Origin: Saprospiraceae bacterium
GTDB taxonomy: Bacteria > Bacteroidota > Bacteroidia > Chitinophagales > Saprospiraceae
Assembly: GCA_017995875.1 (NCBI GenBank)
Contig: JAGOIB010000015.1
Location: forward strand, 1-22,427
Reading direction: 5' to 3'
Length of the DNA: 22,427 nt
Numbering within the stretch: position 1 is the stretch's first letter; each line of letters begins with the position of its first letter. Under the pieces are notes generated by a model, which saw only the letters and a program-made list of their open reading frames with translations, did no database searches and was not told the origin of the DNA. This document shows, piece by piece, positions 17,382 through 22,427 of this stretch. The position numbers were made by a program, and so were the translations under genes.

Positions 17382-18014
17382 CAACTTCCTGGCCACACTC
17401 AACCCATCCCTGATCGGCAGCATCAACACCTCCACCCTTGGATCCTTGAATAAAAACTCATTGTATCTGTGTATCACCTTGGCATCCACATCATTTCGCT
17501 CATATACCACCTTTCCACTCCAGAGTACATTGTCAGATATGATCAGACCGCCTTTGCGAACATGATCAAACACTGTGAGATAATAATCAAGGTATTCCTG
17601 TTTGTTCGCATCAATGAAGACAAGATCCCATGTCTCACTTCTCTCCGGGATGATCTCCTGCGCCCTGCCTATGATACTCTCCACCCGGTCTTCCATCTTG
17701 GCTAAAGCAAGGTGTTTCTTGATGAGAAATGAATACTCTGCATTCGCTTCAATGGTAACCACCTTGCTTTCCGGAGTAGGATTGAGTCCTTTTGCAAGAC
17801 ATATCGTGCCATACCCGGTAAACGTACCGATCTCCAGTACATGTTTTGCCTGCAGCAATGACGTCATCAGTGTGAGGAAGCCACCCTGAACACGTCCACT
17901 CAACATCTGAGGAGCTATAGTATGTAAATGTGTTGACCTTTCAATCTCATTGAGTATGGGATCATGTACATTACTGTAGTCATCAGTATATTTTTGTATT
18001 TCAGATGCGAGCAT
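17379..18014 (-). CDS. Cation-dependent O-methyltransferase (COMT/CCoAOMT-like, class I SAM)
   Basis: A 211-residue SAM-dependent O-methyltransferase. Motif I is VLEIGTFTGYGT (59-70) and the acidic residue of motif II is in VVTIEAN (85-91). The divalent-metal ligands of this family are visible as D135 in FIDANK and D161/N162 in SDNVLW. The frame is open to 18104, but ATG 18014 starts the family-like N-terminus and overlaps the stop region of the transporter gene by 14 bp, which indicates translational coupling. Family members methylate catechol-type hydroxyls; the actual substrate is unknown. An octamer repeat starts at its stop codon. Confidence 0.9.
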   Translation of the reverse strand: MLASEIQKYTDDYSNVHDPILNEIERSTHLHTIAPQMLSGRVQGGFLTLMTSLLQAKHVLEIGTFTGYGTICLAKGLNPTPESKVVTIEANAEYSFLIKKHLALAKMEDRVESIIGRAQEIIPERSETWDLVFIDANKQEYLDYYLTVFDHVRKGGLIISDNVLWSGKVVYERNDVDAKVIHRYNEFLFKDPRVEVLMLPIRDGLSVARKL

Positions 18015-18918
18015 AACGTGATTGCCAGATTGGATGAATAATGACCGATGCCAGTATGATACAGGCACCAATATAAAATGAAGTAGTAAGTTCTTTCCGA
18101 TCATTTAAGAATATCAACGCGAGAATGATTCCATAGACAGGCTCAAGATTGATCACCATGATGGAATCATACGCAGTCACTGACCGTACAGCTCTCGTGC
18201 AAAGTACCCAGGCCACGCATGTGCACACAAGACCCAGCACCAACAGATAAATGATATCCCTGGCTCCGGGTAGAAAATGTTCAATCCCGTTAAACACGTA
18301 TTCACCTCCCAACCAGAAACACACAGTCACCCAGGCGCCAAGCATTTGTATCAATGTCATGTGCTCGGGATCAACTTCAGTTATCCATTTTTTTTCAAGA
18401 CTTGAAAAAATTGCAAGCAACAGAGCTGCTGTGATGCCCAGGATGATTCCAAACAATAATTCACCCTGCGCGCGACCTGCAATCAATACAATACCCGGGA
18501 TGACCATGAGGCCAAACAGGATTTCATGCATCTCCCTTTTCCGCCCCGTGATCCACGGTTCAATCCATGCTGTGAAAAAAGAAATGGTCGCAAAACAAAT
18601 CAGGGCTGTGGACGCATTGGCTAATTTTATAGAACCAAAAAAGCAAATCCAGTGAATCGCCACCATACCACCAAGCCAATACAGTTTTCGTTTCGACCGG
18701 AGCCAATCCAATTTTAACTTTCCGGTCATCCATAAAAAGATACCAATGCCAAGACTGGCAATCAAGGTCCTCCACCAGACTAATACACTGGCTGACAACG
18801 ATATCAGGTCACCCAGGATCGCCGTCCCCGCAAGTAAAACTACCGCAATATGAAGGTCAATATAGGCCCGTTTTAAACTCACGCGAGGTTTTGTTGTTAT
18901 CTTTGCACAAGTATACAC
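18001..18918 (-). CDS. EamA/DMT-family inner-membrane transporter
   Basis: Up to 305 residues with about ten hydrophobic segments and two EamA repeats. The second repeat ends with NLEPVYGIILALIFLNDR, the typical EamA signature. Members export or import small metabolites; the substrate is unknown. The longest frame begins with GTG at 18918. A second GTG at 18882 (MSLKRAYIDLHIAV) is also plausible and would leave room for a promoter in the 42-78 bp shared with the divergent peroxiredoxin gene. It overlaps the O-methyltransferase start and forms a two-gene operon with it. Confidence 0.85.
   Translation of the reverse strand: MYTCAKITTKPRVSLKRAYIDLHIAVVLLAGTAILGDLISLSASVLVWWRTLIASLGIGIFLWMTGKLKLDWLRSKRKLYWLGGMVAIHWICFFGSIKLANASTALICFATISFFTAWIEPWITGRKREMHEILFGLMVIPGIVLIAGRAQGELLFGIILGITAALLLAIFSSLEKKWITEVDPEHMTLIQMLGAWVTVCFWLGGEYVFNGIEHFLPGARDIIYLLVLGLVCTCVAWVLCTRAVRSVTAYDSIMVINLEPVYGIILALIFLNDRKELTTSFYIGACIILASVIIHPIWQSRYARI
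18898..18905 (+). promoter_or_regulatory. Candidate -7 element for the peroxiredoxin-clpS-aat operon
   Basis: TATCTTTG matches TAnnTTTG exactly, 55 bp upstream of the peroxiredoxin ATG and in the divergent gap. The -33 element is weak (TTTTA around 18871-18875). If the transporter starts at 18918 the element overlaps its 5' coding end. Confidence 0.45.
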
Positions 18919-18960
18919 AAATAGCCACGATCCTTTCGTTAGTCATCCAAACCACACCAC

Positions 18961-19437
18961 ATGTCCCTTCGTATCGGTGATAAAGCACCAGATTTCTCGC
19001 TCTATTCCTCAGATAAGGTGCTTACACACCTCTCTGATTTCAAAGGAAGGAATGTTGTGTTGTTGTTTTTTCCCTTAGCTTTCACCAGCACCTGTACAAA
19101 AGAACTTTGCGCCACCCGTGATGACATCTCGGTATACAATGACCTCGACGCAGAGGTATTGGCTATTTCAGTGGATTCGCCACAGACCCTGGCGAGATAT
19201 AAGTTGGAATATGAGCTCAATTTCAAATTACTTTCAGATTTTAACAAAATCGCCATCAGGTCATATGATACGATGTACGAAGAATTTTCACTCGGCATGC
19301 GTGGCGTAGCCAAGCGTTCTGCATTTGTCATCGATAGCGAAGGGTTGATACGTTATGCAGAAGTACTCGAAAATGCGGGAAGTATGCCTGACCTGACAGC
19401 CGTACAAAATGCTATTCGTAATTTGCAGATAGCTTGA
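18961..19437 (+). CDS. Peroxiredoxin, BCP/AhpE-like thiol peroxidase
   Basis: A 158-residue thioredoxin-fold peroxidase reducing hydroperoxides in the cytoplasm. The active-site motif PLAFTSTC gives P38, T42 and peroxidatic C45. C50, five residues later, is positioned as the resolving cysteine as in E. coli BCP (Cp-x4-Cr). The conserved arginine lies in [10 protein letters not shown] (R119). It is the first gene of a + strand group, 36 bp before clpS. Full length with no anomaly. Confidence 0.92.
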   Translation: MSLRIGDKAPDFSLYSSDKVLTHLSDFKGRNVVLLFFPLAFTSTCTKELCATRDDISVYNDLDAEVLAISVDSPQTLARYKLEYELNFKLLSDFNKIAIRSYDTMYEEFSLGMRGVAKRSAFVIDSEGLIRYAEVLENAGSMPDLTAVQNAIRNLQIA

Positions 19438-19473
19438 TTATTTAGTAATATTGTTTTGTAAATCTTTTCTCCC

Positions 19474-19779
19474 ATGTTGTACGATAGCCAATCCGATGAA
19501 AAAGAAGACGTAATTGTTGCAGACCTTACCACCAATGGTGAGCAGACTCAACTGATCGTCCTCAATGATGACTACAACACCTTTGATTGGGTCATCGAAT
19601 GTTTTATGGATGTGCTCAACCATACCAGCGAGCAATCAGAACAACTCGCATGGATCGTTCACACTAAAGGCAGGGCCAGTGTCAAGTTGGGTCCTATCGA
19701 AGTCTTAAAGCCTCTCAAGGATGCCTTGACCGACAGGGGACTCAATGCCATCATCGAACACGAGAAGGTGAACAGGTGA
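19474..19779 (+). CDS. clpS: ClpS adaptor of the N-degron pathway
   Basis: A 101-residue adaptor that binds destabilising N-terminal residues (Leu, Phe, Tyr, Trp) and hands the protein to a Clp AAA+ unfoldase. The diagnostic substrate-binding residues are present: N31-D32-D33 in VLNDDYNTF and H63 in IVHTKGRA. The C-terminal core GPIEVLKPLKDALTDRGLNAIIE fits the family. The N-terminal extension (1-25) is acidic, as is usual. It is followed after 10 bp by aat, which makes the substrates ClpS recognises. No clpA/clpC gene is in the window. Confidence 0.93.
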   Translation: MLYDSQSDEKEDVIVADLTTNGEQTQLIVLNDDYNTFDWVIECFMDVLNHTSEQSEQLAWIVHTKGRASVKLGPIEVLKPLKDALTDRGLNAIIEHEKVNR

Positions 19780-19789
19780 TCTTTTAAGG

Positions 19790-20458
19790 ATGCCTGTATA
19801 TTCCCTTGATGACGAACTGATATTTCCACATCCTATTCTTCGTGAACCTGATGGCTTGATGGCTGTCGGTGGCGACTTATCTCCTGAGCGATTATTACTT
19901 GCTTACCGTTGGGGTATTTTCCCCTGGTATCATGAGGGTCAACCCATTCTTTGGTGGTGGTTAGCACCCCGGCTGATGGTCCGGCCGGAGAATGTTCACA
20001 TCTCACATTCTGTCAGGAATTTCATGAATCAAAGGAAATACAAAGTCACGTTCGACAAAGAATTTAAGACAGTTATGGAGCGATGTGGTAATGTGTCACG
20101 GCCCGGACAAGAAGGCACCTGGATTATGCCGGAGATGATTGATGCGTATTCAACTTTGCATAAAATGGGTTATGCACATTCCGTTGAAGTATGGCAGGAA
20201 GGAAGTCTTGTTGGCGGATTATACGGTATTGCTCTGGGAAAGATTTTTTTCGGCGAAAGTATGTTTACTGAAAAACCAAATGCCTCCAAAGTCGGTTTTG
20301 TCCATCTTGCACAATATCTTGCTTCCAATGGCTTTCAATGGATCGATTGCCAGCAGGATACGCCACATATGCGCACCCTCGGCGCAGATCTTGTTGAGGA
20401 GGAAGATTTTCTCAACATCCTCAGAAACAATCAATCGTTTATAAAAAATCCTGACTAG
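19790..20458 (+). CDS. aat: Leucyl/phenylalanyl-tRNA--protein transferase
   Basis: 222 residues, close to the usual length. Aat moves Leu or Phe from aminoacyl-tRNA to proteins with N-terminal Lys or Arg, creating primary N-degrons. Family blocks seen: REPDGLMAVGGDLSPERLL (18-36), GIFPWY (42-47), ILWWW (53-57), TWIMPEMIDAY (110-120), GGLYG (142-146), GESMF with E156, and DCQ with D186 and Q188, the residues implicated in catalysis in the E. coli enzyme. It is the last gene of the peroxiredoxin-clpS-aat run and lies only 10 bp behind clpS. Confidence 0.95.
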   Translation: MPVYSLDDELIFPHPILREPDGLMAVGGDLSPERLLLAYRWGIFPWYHEGQPILWWWLAPRLMVRPENVHISHSVRNFMNQRKYKVTFDKEFKTVMERCGNVSRPGQEGTWIMPEMIDAYSTLHKMGYAHSVEVWQEGSLVGGLYGIALGKIFFGESMFTEKPNASKVGFVHLAQYLASNGFQWIDCQQDTPHMRTLGADLVEEEDFLNILRNNQSFIKNPD

Positions 20459-20537
20459 AACTCATAGTCTGCTGGTTCACCATTCTACTTTAGTAATAAT
20501 AGAAAAATAAAAAATCATCTCGAATAGGTCAAATCAT

Positions 20538-20704
20538 GTGACCCAAAACTGTTTGAGCAACGCTGATACCTATTTCAATATGAAACAGGACACTAATTGG
20601 TAACTATCATAGACAAGAAATAGGATATTGAAATACAGCTAAGCATGAAAGCAAAACAGGACCAATAATAAACGCATGAATGATTAGCGAGTTTTTTGGG
20701 TCAC
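20538..20704. repeat. 167-bp segment bounded by 11-bp inverted repeats
   Basis: GTGACCCAAAA (20538-20548) and TTTTGGGTCAC (20694-20704) are exact inverted copies. Inside, CCTATTTCAATAT near 20570-20582 has two partial reverse complements, GAAATAGG (20617-20624) and ATATTGAAAT (20627-20636). It fills most of the gap between the convergent aat and serA genes and holds no credible ORF. It could be a MITE-like remnant or a structured RNA; no target-site duplication was seen. Confidence 0.55.
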
Positions 20705-20715
20705 GAGGTTTTTTG

Positions 20716-20744
20716 TTACTTTTTTTCCGGAAAAAAAAGTAAAA
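20716..20744. terminator. Bidirectional terminator between aat and serA
   Basis: A hairpin of TTAC-T7-CC against GG-A8-GTAA with one bulge, directly behind the serA stop (minus strand) and downstream of aat (plus strand). The T-run and A-run suit termination in both directions between convergent genes. Confidence 0.65.
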
Positions 20745-20749
20745 GAAAA

Positions 20750-21709
20750 TCATTTTGTAAAATGATGAATGATCAATCCGGCTAATTCTCTTCCGACATT
20801 TTCTTGTGCCTCAGCAGTAGAACCACCAACGTGTGGTGTCAATGATATCTTGGGATGCGTCAGAATGTCCACCCTTGGCGTTGGTTCGCCAACAAATACA
20901 TCAATGCCTGCTCCACCAATTTGCCCTGAATTCAATCCTTCGATCAGTGCGTCTTCATCAAAGACACCACCACGCGCAGTATTGATCAGGATGGCACCTT
21001 TCTTTAAAATGGATAGCTCATCTTTTCCGATCACCGGTTTGTCAGCTTTTGGAATGTGGATAGTGATGATATCTGATTGGCTCAACAATGACTTGATGTC
21101 TGTTGTTGAAATGGTGGCATCAATGGTTTGATTGGATCCATGAACACCAATGTGTATAGTTGCTTCTTTGACAAACGGATCTGAAGCCACTACTTTCATT
21201 CCCAGGCCAAGAGCAATACGAGCAACTTCCTGTCCTATACGCCCAAATCCAATAATTCCCATTGTCTTTCCCAGCAGTTCATTCCCTTCACTGCAAAGTT
21301 TCTTTAGCTTCGCAAATTCTGTATTGCCGGTCTCTGGCATCGCCCGGTTAGAAAGATGCAACTGACGCATAAGGGTAAATGCATGTGCTGTAACCAGTTC
21401 AGCTACAGACCTGGACGAAGCTGCAGGGGTATTGTAGACACTTAATCCTTTTTCTCTTGCATACGCTACATCAATATTGTCCATGCCCACACCGCCACGG
21501 CCAATAACTTTCAGATTAGGACATGCATCAATCAATGGTTGACGCACCTGGGTCGCGCTCCGAACGGTGATAGCATCAAATGTTTTCAATTGGGCTTCCA
21601 GTTCTTCAGCTTTAAAATGCGTTGTCACTACTTCAAACCCTGCTGCCTCAAGCATGGCTTTTCCGGTTTCATCGATACCATCATTGGCAAGTATTCTGAT
21701 CTGGCTCAT
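20750..21709 (-). CDS. serA: D-3-phosphoglycerate dehydrogenase-like 2-hydroxyacid dehydrogenase (short form)
   Basis: A 319-residue NAD-dependent D-2-hydroxyacid dehydrogenase. The Rossmann motif is GFGRIG (154-159). The catalytic triad is R246 (NTARGG), E275 (VFVGEP) and H293 (TPHVGGST). The ending SLTPHVGGSTAEAQENVGRELA is characteristic of SerA proteins. There is no C-terminal ACT domain, so it would be a short form not controlled by serine through ACT. The likely reaction is 3-phosphoglycerate to 3-phosphohydroxypyruvate, the first step of serine synthesis. No serC or serB is adjacent, so a different 2-hydroxyacid substrate cannot be excluded. Confidence 0.88.
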   Translation of the reverse strand: MSQIRILANDGIDETGKAMLEAAGFEVVTTHFKAEELEAQLKTFDAITVRSATQVRQPLIDACPNLKVIGRGGVGMDNIDVAYAREKGLSVYNTPAASSRSVAELVTAHAFTLMRQLHLSNRAMPETGNTEFAKLKKLCSEGNELLGKTMGIIGFGRIGQEVARIALGLGMKVVASDPFVKEATIHIGVHGSNQTIDATISTTDIKSLLSQSDIITIHIPKADKPVIGKDELSILKKGAILINTARGGVFDEDALIEGLNSGQIGGAGIDVFVGEPTPRVDILTHPKISLTPHVGGSTAEAQENVGRELAGLIIHHFTK

Positions 21710-21780
21710 ATATTTTCTATTGACTGTTCAAAAAATGGATTTATTGCACAGCAAAGAAACATGAATTTTCTCAATACGAT

Positions 21781-21808
21781 GCCAGACTTTAGATGCCAGA
21801 TACCAGAA
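21781..21808. repeat. Short heptad repeat (GCCAGAT type)
   Basis: Four 7-bp units: GCCAGAC, TTTAGAT, GCCAGAT, ACCAGAA. It lies in the 288-bp gap upstream of serA (21710-21997), in which I see no gene and no good promoter element. Confidence 0.5.
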
Positions 21809-21955
21809 TATTGACAAACAAATAACGAAGTATTCGCAGGAAACAAATCTTAGAACAATGCAATTAGAAATAACCAATGCTTTGGATCAACTCAGCATAT
21901 GTAACCAATATCCAAGTAGAAAGGAGACTGACACTCACACCCATCACCCACACCT

Positions 21956-22000
21956 CTCGAAACTCGAAACTCGGTACTCAAAACTGATAGCTGACAGCTA
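21956..22000 (-). repeat. Heptad repeat overlapping the stop codon of the small membrane protein
   Basis: Read on the minus strand it starts in the TAG stop codon (22000-21998) and runs through 7-bp units such as CAGCTAT, CAGTTTT, GAGTACC and GAGTTTC (twice). It ends in GAGAGGTGTGGG (21958-21947), the motif also found at the far end of the octamer array at 17300-17381. Confidence 0.65.
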
Positions 22001-22315
22001 TTTTTCTGACTTCAATCGTTCTATCTCCTTATCCTTTGCCTGGATTTCCTTTTTCAGAGATTCAATTTCATCATTAGCTTTTCTAAGTTCCTCCCTGAGA
22101 TCTTCTACCTTATACGTGTCCTCAGCCTTAGCCTTCTCCTCAGCCTTAGACCCAGCCTTATCTCCTCCACCAACGATACTATGATAAAAATCCTTGATGA
22201 TCTGCACACCATTTTCTCCACGCAGGAATGCAGCCCCGAAAAAAACAGCAGGGATAAAGATGATCAGGAAAAAGAAAAAACGGGCACACCCCGTCACTTT
22301 ATATTTTGGAGGCAT
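21998..22315 (-). CDS. Small membrane protein with C-terminal coiled coil, unknown function
   Basis: 105 residues: short polar N-terminus, a strongly hydrophobic segment at about 11-32 (one transmembrane helix), a linker with G/K/A/E-rich composition (about 45-65), and a charged heptad coiled coil (about 68-105). The coiled coil has the pattern of leucine zipper-like proteins. I do not recognise the family. ATG 22315 is the only good start. A single-pass membrane protein with a cytoplasmic or periplasmic oligomerising tail is the most that can be said. Confidence 0.7.
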   Translation of the reverse strand: MPPKYKVTGCARFFFFLIIFIPAVFFGAAFLRGENGVQIIKDFYHSIVGGGDKAGSKAEEKAKAEDTYKVEDLREELRKANDEIESLKKEIQAKDKEIERLKSEK

Positions 22316-22427
22316 AGCATTCAGTTTTTATTTCAGTATGAAATGTACAATCAAATCCTGTTATAGCGAAGCATTTATTCGATTTGAAGCATCAGAACAT
22401 CGATAGAGACTATTCAAACCGTAGTTG

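Noticed and set aside
18251..18655. 134-residue + strand frame
   Set aside because: Antisense to the EamA transporter, whose membrane pattern and signature are clear.
22420..22427. Another REP hairpin at the right window edge
   Set aside because: Only eight bases (CGTAGTTG) are available, too few to annotate as a repeat copy.

Overview
The window reads as a chromosomal segment of a Bacteroidota bacterium, most likely from the Saprospiria/Saprospiraceae side of the phylum (lineage is inference). The markers seen directly are a SusC/SusD pair, a C-terminal type IX secretion sorting domain, many lipoprotein signal peptides, a propeller plus Y_Y_Y plus LuxR-HTH regulator, TAnnTTTG-type promoter elements, and gaps filled with degenerate 7/8-bp repeats.

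Layout. Positions 1-195 hold three 68-bp tandem units, each with two inverted hairpin motifs (REP/REPIN-like). They lie in front of a large secreted M36 (fungalysin-type) metalloprotease on the + strand (349-4071). A gap of heptad repeats follows. The next 13 kb, all on the minus strand, is a polysaccharide utilisation locus (PUL). In transcription order it has a membrane-anchored propeller/HTH regulator (17110-14057), a two-PKD surface lipoprotein with a duplicated uncharacterised module (13767-12004), SusC (11832-8911), SusD (8898-7435) and two different GH30 glycoside hydrolases, both lipoproteins (7383-5956 and 5901-4423). A strong hairpin between the PKD lipoprotein and susC suggests that they are separable transcription units. 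The GH30 pair points to a beta-glucan-type substrate, with beta-1,6-glucan the leading guess; the substrate is inferred, not shown.

The right third is housekeeping. An EamA-type transporter overlaps a cation-dependent O-methyltransferase (minus strand). Divergent from these is a tight + strand operon of peroxiredoxin (BCP-like), ClpS and Aat. ClpS and Aat are consecutive enzymes of the bacterial Leu/Phe N-degron pathway. A 2-hydroxyacid dehydrogenase (SerA-like) and a small membrane/coiled-coil protein complete the window on the minus strand.

How the PUL probably works: the regulator senses a periplasmic signal and has its own DNA-binding domain but no kinase. The PKD lipoprotein and SusD capture glycan at the surface, the GH30 enzymes cleave it, and SusC imports the oligosaccharides.

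The least explained items are: (i) degenerate 7- or 8-bp tandem repeats that begin at or inside stop codons of four genes, two of them ending in the same 12-bp motif; (ii) the duplicated module in the PKD lipoprotein; (iii) the REPIN-like array; and (iv) a 167-bp segment bounded by 11-bp inverted repeats between aat and serA. No tRNA, rRNA, CRISPR array or transposase gene was seen.
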